The notes under the pieces: model-generated | The model's database searches: none | Told to the model about the DNA's origin: nothing | The model's input: only the letters and a program-made list of their open reading frames with translations | From: an archaeon BMS3Abin17 | Lineage (GTDB): Archaea > Nanobdellota > Nanobdellia > Pacearchaeales > GW2011-AR1 | Direction: 5' to 3' | Length of the DNA: 56,053 nucleotides | Assembly: GCA_002897655.1 (NCBI GenBank) | Contig: BDTJ01000035.1 | Span: 1-56,053 of the forward strand | Translations under genes and position numbers: made by a program | In this document: in pieces, positions 8,821 to 18,200 of the stretch | How the letters are laid out: each line of letters opens with the position of its first letter | Position numbering within the stretch: the stretch's first letter is position 1

Positions 8821-9498
8821 TTATTCTCCCTTAACTTCTTCTGTAACAGCACCTCCGTGTGTTACTGAGTTTAATTTATCATAAAAATCCATGATTAATC
8901 CTGCAGGGACATTCACAATAACATCCAGGTCTCCATTATCAAGCCATTTTTCACTTTCTTTATATTGGTTTATTATTCCATAAACCTTTCCGGTGTGCAT
9001 TGCAGGGACAATTATCTTTACTTTTTTTGTTTCCACTTTAATTGGAATTGTCTTGCTTATTTCAGAAATAATATCTGTAATCTGATTTTCTACTGGAACA
9101 TTTTTTATATTAACATGTGCCTGCTCTAATGCTCTCTTTATCCTTTCTGAAGTATGAGGGTTTCCTGTCTGAGGGTCAATAGCATTGCTCACTAAGAAAT
9201 CAACAACCTGCTTGAATTTTTTCTCTTTTTCCTCGTCCCTGTGTTCTTGCGTTAAAAGAATTTCACCATTTTTTACTATTTTTTCAGCAATAGCATTAAC
9301 ATCTTCTGTTCCGAATGCTTTTTTTAAATCAGAACCAGGAGCTGTTTCTCCTTTTTTCGAATCACTAAAGATCTTATCAATTTGTAAAAAATCTGAAACA
9401 ATCCCTTCTCCTTTTTTGAATTTTAATGCATTATCCAAATCAACCATGATTTCAAAATTAATTCCTGCCTGCTTTATTCTTGCTGTTGTTTGCGTCAT
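8821..9498 (-). CDS. ribosome maturation protein SBDS/Sdo1 homologue
   Basis: FEIMVDLDNALKFKKGEG...ISDFLQIDKIFSDSKKGE...NPHTSERIKRALEQAHVNI. Confidence 0.95.
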   Translation of the reverse strand: MTQTTARIKQAGINFEIMVDLDNALKFKKGEGIVSDFLQIDKIFSDSKKGETAPGSDLKKAFGTEDVNAIAEKIVKNGEILLTQEHRDEEKEKKFKQVVDFLVSNAIDPQTGNPHTSERIKRALEQAHVNIKNVPVENQITDIISEISKTIPIKVETKKVKIIVPAMHTGKVYGIINQYKESEKWLDNGDLDVIVNVPAGLIMDFYDKLNSVTHGGAVTEEVKGE

Positions 9499-9499
9499 C

Positions 9500-10219
9500 T
9501 TATAATCCTTTAATAGCTTCTCCTTCTAATCTCTGAAGTTTTGCCTCATCGTTTTTAATATAAGCTAATTCAAACTTGTTTATGTTGAATTTTTTTTCGT
9601 ATACTTCCTGAAAAATATCCAAGACCATCTTAACACCTTTTTTTATTGTTAAATCAGCTTTATATTTTTCTCTTAATTTATCTTTTATTTTATCATCATT
9701 TTCACCTATTGCATTTGCAGTGTATGAAAGATAGTTTCCAGTGATATCACTTGTATAAAGTTCTGGCTTTTTATTATTTATTCCAGCAAGCATTATTGCA
9801 GCACCGAAGGGCCTTGCTCCCCCATACTGTGTAAATTGCTGTTTTATATTTGAAATTTCTTTAATAATTAATTCTGGCTCTATTGGCGAATCATAAGTCA
9901 CTCTGTGCTGTTGGGATAATACCTGCGCCTTTTCAATTAAGATTCTTGCATCAGAAACAATCCCGGCAACACTAGACATAATATGTGAGTCTACCTCATA
10001 AATCTTGTTTGCTGATTTTTGAATGATTAACTTGTCATCTATTCTTTTGTCAGCAATTATAAACACCCCGTCTGAGCATACCACTCCAACACTCGCACTT
10101 CCAAGTCGTACTGTCTTCTGTGCATATTCAACCTGCAGCAAGTGGCCTTCAGGAGAGAACATAGTCGCTGTCCTATCATAACCCATTGCTTGATGTTGTA
10201 CATCTGTTGGTAATTCCAT
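9500..10219 (-). CDS. psmA: proteasome subunit alpha
   Basis: GYDRTATMFSPEGHLLQVEYAQKTVRLGSASVGV. Confidence 0.96.
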   Translation of the reverse strand: MELPTDVQHQAMGYDRTATMFSPEGHLLQVEYAQKTVRLGSASVGVVCSDGVFIIADKRIDDKLIIQKSANKIYEVDSHIMSSVAGIVSDARILIEKAQVLSQQHRVTYDSPIEPELIIKEISNIKQQFTQYGGARPFGAAIMLAGINNKKPELYTSDITGNYLSYTANAIGENDDKIKDKLREKYKADLTIKKGVKMVLDIFQEVYEKKFNINKFELAYIKNDEAKLQRLEGEAIKGL

Positions 10220-10295
10220 TGTCTATATTATTAGAGAATTTTATAATAAACTTAACTTTTTCTTTTCTCTGTTAAATTTCAGAAGCCCTAACCAT

Positions 10296-10589
10296 TTATA
10301 ATGCTTTTGGTTGCTTTTTCCACATGTTTTTCACACTTCCTGAGACTCTTTCAACTGTCATTTTCTCTGGCCAGACAGTTAAAGCAGCTCTGACTTGATT
10401 AACTGTTTCACGATTTACAGCAATAATAGCATAATCTTTCCCTTTCTCAATCCAGCTCAATCCAGCTATTGACACCCCCAAAGTACCCATAAAATCCACA
10501 ATAGCCTGCTCAATATCCTCCTGAACAGTCTTGCCTCTGACCAAAAGATATCTTTTCTTCTCCCTCATTGATGGTTTAAGTGGTTTCAT
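10296..10589 (-). CDS. rnp2: RNase P protein component, Pop5 family
   Basis: MREKKRYLLVRGKTVQEDIEQAIVDFMGTLGVSIAGLSWIEK...YAIIAVNRETVNQVRAAL; first gene of the exosome cluster. Confidence 0.82.
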   Translation of the reverse strand: MKPLKPSMREKKRYLLVRGKTVQEDIEQAIVDFMGTLGVSIAGLSWIEKGKDYAIIAVNRETVNQVRAALTVWPEKMTVERVSGSVKNMWKKQPKAL

Positions 10590-10649
10590 GATTTAATATA
10601 TCAAATACATAATATAAATCTTTATATCTAATCAATTAATAATCTTTTA

Positions 10650-10853
10650 ATGAGTGTTGAGAAAATCCTTAAAGCGACTAATATACCCTTAACTAAAGAT
10701 GTAAATCTTGAAGAGGCTGGAAAACTTCTAAAATACCTAGCAAAAGAATTACCTGCAGATATAAATTACATTCAATCAGGTTATATTTATCTAACTCGAA
10801 GCCCTTTTAATTGCAATATTCTTCATGAAACAAAAGAGGGACATCAAAACTAA
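10650..10853 (+). CDS. hypothetical protein
   Basis: 67 aa ORF between divergent genes. Confidence 0.45.
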   Translation: MSVEKILKATNIPLTKDVNLEEAGKLLKYLAKELPADINYIQSGYIYLTRSPFNCNILHETKEGHQN

Positions 10854-10858
10854 CAGGA

Positions 10859-11053
10859 ATGATAACTTGTTTTAGAAAACCAATTGCTTTTGATTCTTTT
10901 GAATTTACTCCCTCAAAAAAAGATTCCTCTAAACTTGCATCAATTCAGTTTAATATGGTGCCTGATTGGGAGTTAGATGAGTATAGGCCCGAAGTAAGAA
11001 AACTTTGGCGTAATGTAAGAGAAGTTGTAAAACAATATTTTAAAACTAAATAA
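10859..11053 (+). CDS. hypothetical protein
   Basis: 64 aa ORF following 10650..10853. Confidence 0.4.
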   Translation: MITCFRKPIAFDSFEFTPSKKDSSKLASIQFNMVPDWELDEYRPEVRKLWRNVREVVKQYFKTK

Positions 11054-11112
11054 AACATTCCTAAAAACATTTAAACTCCTTTTTCCAATTAACAATATAA
11101 AAGAAGTGAAAA

Positions 11113-12456
11113 ATGGAAATACATACTGTTGGCGGATTTAGTGAAGTTGGAAAGAACATGACTGTTGTTAAGACAGGTGATGATGCTATTGTGATTGATG
11201 CAGGAGTTCATCTGCCCGCAGTTATAGAGCTTCAGGAGGAAGAAGAACAATATGTGGCTCCAACTGAAAAAAGATTAAGAAGCGTAGGAGCATTGCCAGA
11301 TGATTTAATTCTTGATAAGCTTGGGTTAAGAGATAAAGTCAGAGCAATTTTGTTAGGGCATGCCCACCTTGACCATATTGGAGCTATCCCTTATATGGGA
11401 TACAGATACAAGGCACCTGTTGTAGGAACACCATTTACAATAGCAGTGCTAAAAAAAATAATGGAGGATAATCAGATAAAGATACCCAACAAAATACATT
11501 CTGTCAAACCAAATTCATCATTTACTATTAGGGGAAAAAAAAGAAATTATCAGGCAGAATTCATAAATATAACCCACTCAACTATTCAGACAGCAATGGT
11601 GGCTCTGCACACTCCAGAAGGAGTTGTTCTTTATTCAAGCGATTTTAAGTTTGATAACAATCCTATTGTCGGGCTTCCTCCAAATTACGACGCTCTTAAG
11701 AGAATAGCAAAAAAAGGAGTAAAGGCACTTATTGTAAACTCTCTTTATTCAGGAGATGAAAGAAAAACTCCAAGTGAGAAAATAGCAAGGGCACTTGTTG
11801 AGGAAGTTTTATTGACAGTCAATAATAAAAAATCAGCAATTTTTGTCTCTACTTTCTCTTCGCATATCGCAAGGTTGAAAAGTATAGTTGATTTTTCAAA
11901 AAAACTTAACAGAGAAGTGTATGTTATTGGAAGAAGTATGAATAAATATATTTCTGCTGCAAATGAAATAGGGATGTGCCCTTTTAGAAAAGATATCCAG
12001 ATTGGAAGCTATAAAAAACAAGTATTGTCAATTTTAAAAAAAGTAAGCAAAGACAGAGAAAATTCTTTGGTTGTTTGTACAGGGCATCAGGGAGAGCCAG
12101 GAAGTATTTTAGACAGATTAGCAAGAAACAAACTACCTTTTCAGTTCAAACCAAATGATAATATAATATTTTCCTCAAAAACAATACCTGTTCCGATAAG
12201 CATGGCAAATAAAGAGCAAATGGACAAGAGACTAAAAAAAACAGGAGCAAGATTATTTGATAATGTTCATGTTTCAGGGCATTGTGGAAGAGAAGATATA
12301 AGAGATTTATTGACTTTAATAAATCCAGAGAATATTATTCCATTTCATGGATCAATGCAGCAGTTAATTCCATTGGTTGAGCTTGCAAAAGAAATGGGCT
12401 TTAGAACAGGAAAAGAGTGCCATTTAATGCAGGACGGGCAGAGATTGAAGTTGTGA
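11113..12456 (+). CDS. rnj: ribonuclease J (beta-CASP metallo-beta-lactamase)
   Basis: GGFSEVGKNM, LLGHAHLDHIGAIPYM, SSDFKFD, VVCTGHQGEPGS, VHVSGHCGREDI, IPFHGSMQQ. Confidence 0.93.
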   Translation: MEIHTVGGFSEVGKNMTVVKTGDDAIVIDAGVHLPAVIELQEEEEQYVAPTEKRLRSVGALPDDLILDKLGLRDKVRAILLGHAHLDHIGAIPYMGYRYKAPVVGTPFTIAVLKKIMEDNQIKIPNKIHSVKPNSSFTIRGKKRNYQAEFINITHSTIQTAMVALHTPEGVVLYSSDFKFDNNPIVGLPPNYDALKRIAKKGVKALIVNSLYSGDERKTPSEKIARALVEEVLLTVNNKKSAIFVSTFSSHIARLKSIVDFSKKLNREVYVIGRSMNKYISAANEIGMCPFRKDIQIGSYKKQVLSILKKVSKDRENSLVVCTGHQGEPGSILDRLARNKLPFQFKPNDNIIFSSKTIPVPISMANKEQMDKRLKKTGARLFDNVHVSGHCGREDIRDLLTLINPENIIPFHGSMQQLIPLVELAKEMGFRTGKECHLMQDGQRLKL

Positions 12457-12528
12457 AGTTTATATTTGTTTTATTAAATTTAAGTTTTAAATAAATACTT
12501 TTATAATTATTTATTTCTTTAAATAATC

Positions 12529-13014
12529 ATGTTAAGATACTTTAAGAATTTCAAGAAATATGCTTTTAGGTTGGAGCTTCTTCAAGAGTATAAGGTTGAT
12601 GGTGAAAAAAAGGATTTTGAGGATTTTTTAAAAACAGGGAAAATTAAAAAAGAGTATAATGACGAAGAGTATTTAATAATAAAGAATGCGAAAGATAGAA
12701 ATGCCAGTATGAGTAGAGTTCATGTGTTTGAATTGCCTTTAACAGATTATCTAAAGTTTGAATTTAAGATGTATAAATTTAATGAATTAGCAGGAGAAAA
12801 AATATTTTTATTGGATAAATTAGATTTTGAAAAGATAAATAGCAATATAAATTTTGATTTTTGGCTATTTGATGACAAAATAGTTTTAAAGATGAATTAT
12901 GATAAAGAAGGAAGATTTTTAGGTTTTGAGGAGATTAGAACAGATCTTAGAAAATTTATAGAATTAAAAGATAAATTACTTTCTATTTCTAAAGCTTTAA
13001 AATCAATATCTTAG
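12529..13014 (+). CDS. hypothetical protein; DUF6879-like or TA-associated function cannot be assigned
   Basis: 161 aa ORF. Confidence 0.6.
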   Translation: MLRYFKNFKKYAFRLELLQEYKVDGEKKDFEDFLKTGKIKKEYNDEEYLIIKNAKDRNASMSRVHVFELPLTDYLKFEFKMYKFNELAGEKIFLLDKLDFEKINSNINFDFWLFDDKIVLKMNYDKEGRFLGFEEIRTDLRKFIELKDKLLSISKALKSIS

Positions 13015-13060
13015 TTTGTATAATCATACATTTTTTAAATAAAACATTCTTTAAATCATC

Positions 13061-13633
13061 ATGGTTAGAGAAGATATTCTTGGAGGGTTAATTTCAGCAT
13101 TATTGAGAGGAGAGTCTCTTAGGCATGCTATGATTAGCATGCATAATGCAGGTTATGATAAAAAAGAAATAGAATGGGCTGCAAGAACTTTGCAGATGCA
13201 GGGTTATCAGCAGATTGAACAGCCAAAAAAACCCCTTAAAGTAAAAAAGCAAATTCCAAAGCCAATGCCTGGGAAAATAACAAAAATAGTCTCAGCATAT
13301 GCGGAAGAACCTTCAAAAGAGCAACTTTTAATTCCAGAAAGTATAAAAGTAGATTTTAGAACTGCGATAAAGGGTAAAGGAGTAATTAATAAAGAAAAAT
13401 CTAAGGGTGATAGAGCAATAGATCTTGGTCCTGATGTTAAAAATGCAGACACTGAAGCAGATTCAATTATGGAACCCCGTGCATCAAGATATGAGCCAGA
13501 AGCCCAAAGAAAACCGGGAAAATCAATAATTATTGTTTTGATAATGATTCTGGTTTCTTTACTTGGAATCTTAGCATTAGTATTCTTATTCAAAGAAGAC
13601 ATAATAATTTTCTTTAATAATTTATTTGGTTAA
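13061..13633 (+). CDS. hypothetical protein with C-terminal membrane anchor
   Basis: C-terminal IIIVLIMILVSLLGILALVFLF. Confidence 0.7.
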   Translation: MVREDILGGLISALLRGESLRHAMISMHNAGYDKKEIEWAARTLQMQGYQQIEQPKKPLKVKKQIPKPMPGKITKIVSAYAEEPSKEQLLIPESIKVDFRTAIKGKGVINKEKSKGDRAIDLGPDVKNADTEADSIMEPRASRYEPEAQRKPGKSIIIVLIMILVSLLGILALVFLFKEDIIIFFNNLFG

Positions 13634-14237
13634 GATGCTAGAAATCTATCCACCATCAGATGATTCTTATTTTTTATCAAATATTCTTAAAAAAGAAATT
13701 CCAAAACTGTTAAATAAAAATAAAAATCCAGGTGTTTTAGAGGTTGGGTGTGGTAGCGGGGTTCAATTATCAACACTAAAGGGACTTGAAGTTAAATCCT
13801 TGTTAGGGTTAGACATTAATCAAGCTGCAGTTAATCATTGCAGGGGGCTTGGTTTTAATTGTATCTTGTCTGATCTTTTTTCTAACATAAAGAAGAAATT
13901 TGATTTAATTATATTTAATCCCCCCTATCTTCCAGAAGACAAAGATGAGCCAAAAAGTTCAAGGTTGGCTACAACGGGGGGAAAGGAAGGAAGCAGGATA
14001 ATAAACAAATTCTTGAAACAGGCAAAAAAACATCTTAATGAAAATGGAAAAATAATTTTGCTCACGAGTAATTTGGCAAAAAAAATTTACTGGAAAGATT
14101 ACAAGAAGAAACTCCTTGGAAAAAAGAAACTTTTCTTTGAAGAACTTTATGTTTGGGAGTTGAATGCCCCAACCGATAGTAGTCTGGGAGTTTATTTGGG
14201 AAGGTTTTTAATCTCATATAAATTATTTAATACATGA
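13626..14237 (+). CDS. HemK/Mtq2-like class I methyltransferase
   Basis: YPPSDDSYFLSNIL, VLEVGCGSGVQLS, IIFNPPYLPED. Confidence 0.9.
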   Translation: MVKMLEIYPPSDDSYFLSNILKKEIPKLLNKNKNPGVLEVGCGSGVQLSTLKGLEVKSLLGLDINQAAVNHCRGLGFNCILSDLFSNIKKKFDLIIFNPPYLPEDKDEPKSSRLATTGGKEGSRIINKFLKQAKKHLNENGKIILLTSNLAKKIYWKDYKKKLLGKKKLFFEELYVWELNAPTDSSLGVYLGRFLISYKLFNT

Positions 14238-14572
14238 ATTGGGTTATGATTATTTTAGTAGGAGCACAATTATTATTTACTACTAGCGATCTTCTCGCAA
14301 GGACATATATGCCTAAACATGGTTTTGCATTAGCTACTTTTTTAAGCGCATGGTTTTTTGCATATTTCTTAATCAGAATAATCGCTATGTTTGGTCAGCT
14401 TTATGTATTCACCACAATTGAGTTGGGAAAAACTATGGCTTTATTTGGAGCAGTTTCAATTATTCTCGCAAATGTTTTAGGATTGCTTGTACTTAAAGAA
14501 GTTCTCTCCCCTTGGGCTTATGTTGGAGTTTCATTAGCAGTAATCGCATTTCTCATATTGGCATTAACTTAA
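14234..14572 (+). CDS. EamA/EmrE-like small membrane protein
   Basis: four hydrophobic helices, KTMALFGAVSIILANVLGLLVLKEVLSPWAYVGVSL. Confidence 0.7.
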   Translation: MNWVMIILVGAQLLFTTSDLLARTYMPKHGFALATFLSAWFFAYFLIRIIAMFGQLYVFTTIELGKTMALFGAVSIILANVLGLLVLKEVLSPWAYVGVSLAVIAFLILALT

Positions 14573-14714
14573 TTATTTTTTAATAGTTTTCAATGCGACG
14601 CCCTAGCAGGGAGTCAACGCCCCAACCGAGAAGCAGACAAAAATGTCCAGATTAACGGAATTTCTTTTTATTTGGACCTTGGTTTAATACTATATTTGTC
14701 AAAGACCTCTTTTA

Positions 14715-14744
14715 TTTATAAGAATTGTCGAGATGGAAAGGATA
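14715..14744. repeat. direct repeat copy 1 (TTTATAAGAATTGTCGAGATGGAA...GGATA)
   Basis: 29/30 identical to 15456-15485. Confidence 0.85.
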
Positions 14745-14748
14745 TAAT

Positions 14749-15288
14749 TTATTTCTTTAAACACTTTTTCAAATCCTCTTTTTTTAAGATTAAATATCTA
14801 AATTTTCCTTGCCTTAATTCATTTGAAAATCCATACTTTGGAGAGCAAACAATAGCCTCATACTTAGCATCTTTAATAATTTGCATCGCAGGTATAAAAT
14901 CAGCATCTCCTGAAAGAAGTATACAAACATCACATGTTTTTTCCACTAATACCTTTCTTATCATATCGGAAGCAATCATCACATCAATTCCCTTTTCTAT
15001 ATTAATCTTTAATTTCTTTATCTTTTTAAGTTTCCTCGTTTTAACAATTATTCCTTCTTTTTTGAGTTTATCTAAGAATTCTATATGTTTATAATAAACA
15101 TCTTTATTATCAGAAATATTTGGAACCGCATTATAGTATCTTACTTCATTAAGATTTAACCCAAATTTTTTACATATAAATTCCCCTAAACACTTAAAAT
15201 CGATATTTGAGACATGATCAATAATTGTTTTAGAATTGTGGTAAAAGTTACTCCCATCAATAAATAGAATTGCTTTTCTCTTAATCAT
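14749..15288 (-). CDS. NYN-domain (LabA/DUF88-like) putative nuclease
   Basis: AILFIDGSNFYHNS...KGIDVMIASDMIRKV...CILLSGDADFIPAMQIIKDAKYEAIV. Confidence 0.9.
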   Translation of the reverse strand: MIKRKAILFIDGSNFYHNSKTIIDHVSNIDFKCLGEFICKKFGLNLNEVRYYNAVPNISDNKDVYYKHIEFLDKLKKEGIIVKTRKLKKIKKLKINIEKGIDVMIASDMIRKVLVEKTCDVCILLSGDADFIPAMQIIKDAKYEAIVCSPKYGFSNELRQGKFRYLILKKEDLKKCLKK

Positions 15289-15455
15289 TTAATAAAGTAA
15301 GCCCGGCATTGTCAAAGACCATACCGGGGATTTAATAAGTATAATAATGGATTATTATATATAAACTCTTCGGTTGTGCAAGATAGTAAAATGTGATCCT
15401 GATGGGATTTTTTAACCTTGTTTTTATTTATTATATTGGATAAAAGCTGATTTAA

Positions 15456-15485
15456 TTTATAAGAATTGTCGAGATGGAATGGATA
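15456..15485. repeat. direct repeat copy 2
   Basis: 29/30 identical to 14715-14744. Confidence 0.85.
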
Positions 15486-15648
15486 CTATTCTTTGACCAG
15501 GATTATTTTTACAATCATCGCATGAATTGTTGCTATAAGAATAGAGATCATTTTTATTACATATATAATCTCCACTCTCTTGATGTAATAATATTTTAAT
15601 TGTTTCATCTAAAACGCAAGTATCTCTTATTGGTTTTTCTTTAGCCAT
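15457..15648 (-). CDS. small Cys-containing hypothetical protein
   Basis: 63 aa, CNKNDLYSYSNNSCDDC; its last codons lie in the direct repeat. Confidence 0.5.
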   Translation of the reverse strand: MAKEKPIRDTCVLDETIKILLHQESGDYICNKNDLYSYSNNSCDDCKNNPGQRIVSIPSRQFL

Positions 15649-15712
15649 CTTATCTTAAATAGGAGGATAATTTATATATCTTTTTAAAAATAAGCACCCC
15701 AACCAGGAGTTA

Positions 15713-17074
15713 TTATCCTGAAACCGCTTTTGTGATTTCATCAAGGTCATTCTCTACCTGAACAGGAGTATTTGCAAATTTGTGCCTTTTGTCTTTATGG
15801 TAATCTATTGTAGCAACAGGATCTTTTAACTGATTTCCTGTTAAAATTCCAACTACAACCTCGCTTTTTTTTATTATACCTTCTTTTACAAGGTTCTTTA
15901 TACCTGCTATTGTAGTTGCGCTTGCAGGCTCACAACCAAAACCATTTCTTCCAACTATTGCTTTTGCATCAAGAGTCTCATCATCTGTTACTGTCCGGAC
16001 AACTCCTTTACTTAGTTCTATTGTTCTTAAGGCCTTTAAGAGATTAACAGGGCGATTTATCTCAATTGCAGAGCAGATTGTTTTTGCTTTTCTGTCTTCT
16101 TTATCCATTGTGCCGTAAAATTTTTCTATCTTCTCAAAATCAACTTCTCCATTATTCCATATTATTTTTTCTTCATTAACAATTCTGTGCAGGGTGTCTG
16201 CACCTTTGGAGTTTATTATAGCAATCCTTGGTATTTTCTCTATTAATCCCATTTTTTTAAGTTCGTAGAATGCTTTTCCAAATGCAGAAGTATTCCCAAG
16301 ATTACCTCCTGGAAGCACAACCCAATCAGGGGTATTCCATCCAAGGCCTTCCAGTAATCTATACATGATTGTTTTTTGCCCTTCTAATCTAAACGGGTTT
16401 ACAGAATTCATAAGATATATATTCTCTTTTTTAGAGATTTCAAGAACTTTTTTCATGGCATCATCAAAATCACCTTTAATCTGGATAACTTTTGCCCCAT
16501 ATTCAAGGCTTTGTGCAAGTTTACCAATCGCTATCTTATCACTTCCTACAAAAACAAGAGCCCCCATAGCACCTAATTCATTTGCAGCAAAAGCAGCCAT
16601 TGATGCAGCAGTATTCCCTGTAGAAGCGCAAACAACTTTTGTTTTACCAAGCATTTTTGCGTGTGTAAAACAAGCCGCCATTCCATTGTCTTTAAATGAG
16701 CCAGTAGGATTATCTCCTTCAAACTGCAGGTAGAATCTTTCCTTATTTAACCCAACATATTTTGCAACTTCTGTGAGCTTAAATGGGGAGGTCTGCCCCT
16801 CTTTTCCATCAAGAGAAACAAGCACTTGCTCATAATTTCCATCACCTAATGGAAAAGGAAGCAATTCTCTAAACCTCCAGACCCCACTTTTATCAAATAT
16901 GCTTTGAGGAGTGGCTTTTCTTCTCTTGAACAATTCTAAAAAAGAATGAGGAATCCCTTTTCCAGAATAGATAACATCAAGAAGATTGCCACATTTTGGG
17001 CATTTTGTCATTTCAGTATTTATATCTCCTTCAAAATCACAAGTAGGAATTATACATTTAAGTGATGTTTTCAT
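15713..17074 (-). CDS. thrC: threonine synthase
   Basis: N-terminal Zn-ribbon-like CIIPTCDFEGDI...CPKCG; PLP motif GDNPTGSFKDNGM; ASTGNTAASMAAFA. Confidence 0.95.
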   Translation of the reverse strand: MKTSLKCIIPTCDFEGDINTEMTKCPKCGNLLDVIYSGKGIPHSFLELFKRRKATPQSIFDKSGVWRFRELLPFPLGDGNYEQVLVSLDGKEGQTSPFKLTEVAKYVGLNKERFYLQFEGDNPTGSFKDNGMAACFTHAKMLGKTKVVCASTGNTAASMAAFAANELGAMGALVFVGSDKIAIGKLAQSLEYGAKVIQIKGDFDDAMKKVLEISKKENIYLMNSVNPFRLEGQKTIMYRLLEGLGWNTPDWVVLPGGNLGNTSAFGKAFYELKKMGLIEKIPRIAIINSKGADTLHRIVNEEKIIWNNGEVDFEKIEKFYGTMDKEDRKAKTICSAIEINRPVNLLKALRTIELSKGVVRTVTDDETLDAKAIVGRNGFGCEPASATTIAGIKNLVKEGIIKKSEVVVGILTGNQLKDPVATIDYHKDKRHKFANTPVQVENDLDEITKAVSG

Positions 17075-17116
17075 ATAAAGTCCTTATAATCTGGAATTTA
17101 AATATATTTGTGTGGG

Positions 17117-17611
17117 TTATCTAATAATCTCTAGGATTTTTTTCACAGTTAACATGACATCATCATTTTTGATAATGTGCTCGTTTTTTATCTTAATTGA
17201 TTCTATCTCTCTCTTAAGATTATCAAAATCATTTACATCATTTTTTATTGGTCTATCTGTTATTGCCTCTACCTCTAAGAGTTTTTTAAGGGGCCTCATG
17301 AGTCTAAACCAGTATGAAGGCACCTTTGCATCATTTACGAACTTAAGTATTTTTCTAAAGAAATATTCATAGTTAATAATCTCTTCTAAGATAATATAAT
17401 TCTTATGTTTTTTGTTGATTAAGTGTAATTTTTTTATAGATTCTTTGTAAGCAATTTTTAAAGATTCTTGGAAATCTTTTTTCTCTTCCATTGCTTTAAG
17501 TTTAAATTCATCAACACATATAAGCTCTGAATTAGGAAGAATTTTTCTTATGTGATTAGCAATAAGGGTTTTTCCTGTTCCTGGAACTCCTCGGATGATT
17601 ATAGTTTTCAT
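17117..17611 (-). CDS. P-loop AAA-type ATPase/kinase
   Basis: IIIRGVPGTGKTLIANHI Walker A. Confidence 0.8.
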   Translation of the reverse strand: MKTIIIRGVPGTGKTLIANHIRKILPNSELICVDEFKLKAMEEKKDFQESLKIAYKESIKKLHLINKKHKNYIILEEIINYEYFFRKILKFVNDAKVPSYWFRLMRPLKKLLEVEAITDRPIKNDVNDFDNLKREIESIKIKNEHIIKNDDVMLTVKKILEIIR

Positions 17612-18087
17612 TTTTGTAAAAATTTAACATAGTTATTAATATCTATATTGCTACTTCTTTTATAATACATTGGAACATGAATAGCTTGGCATCCTAATTT
17701 TAATGCTGGATTAATATCTCTTTCTTTTCTGTCACCAATTACGAGTAATTTATTGGGTTCTTTAAGAAGATTGTAATATTTAAGGATAGGCAGGAAATCT
17801 TTAGGCTGTTTATTGAAATTAGCCCCTTTTCTTGGCATTTTGAAAAAGTTATCAAAATATCTTGGGTTTATATCTGCTTTATTTAACCCTGATAAGACAT
17901 CTTCAGTTAAAGCGTCTGAGCACGTACAAAAAGTTAGGCCTTCCCAAGTGCCTTCATCCAAAAGCCTAATTATTCCTTTTCTTGGAGCTTTTTCATCTGT
18001 TGTAGCAAGAATAACTCCATACACATCAAATGCAACAACTTCTATACTCGGAGAAATTATTGTTTTTCTCATCTTACCCACATCCAT
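17608..18087 (-). CDS. HAD-superfamily hydrolase
   Basis: VVAFDVYGVILATTDE, LLVIGDRKERDINPALKLGCQAIHV. Confidence 0.85.
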   Translation of the reverse strand: MDVGKMRKTIISPSIEVVAFDVYGVILATTDEKAPRKGIIRLLDEGTWEGLTFCTCSDALTEDVLSGLNKADINPRYFDNFFKMPRKGANFNKQPKDFLPILKYYNLLKEPNKLLVIGDRKERDINPALKLGCQAIHVPMYYKRSSNIDINNYVKFLQK

Positions 18088-18159
18088 GGCATCCAGAACA
18101 CTGTCTGCATACTATTTTTTTTACCTTGCCTTGTTTCCATCATATAAAAACCTCTTAAG

Positions 18160-18198
18160 AAAGATATTTAAAGGATAGTAGTCATGTAACATAACTAC
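18160..18198 (+). promoter_or_regulatory. promoter and palindromic operator of TrmB gene
   Basis: AAAGATATTTAAAGG then 21-bp imperfect palindrome GTAGTCATGTAACATAACTAC (18178-18198) ending 2 nt before the ATG. Confidence 0.5.
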
Positions 18199-18200
18199 AA

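Noticed and set aside
3354-9505. Other plus-strand ORFs inside the exosome/eno cluster (e.g. 6745..7203, 8211..8642, 9185..9505)
   Set aside because: Fully overlap strongly supported minus-strand genes and show no family motifs.
15301-15330. GC-rich hairpin CCCGGCATTG...CCATACCGGG as an RNA gene
   Set aside because: Imperfect short stem in the likely 5' region of the NYN gene; insufficient for an ncRNA call.
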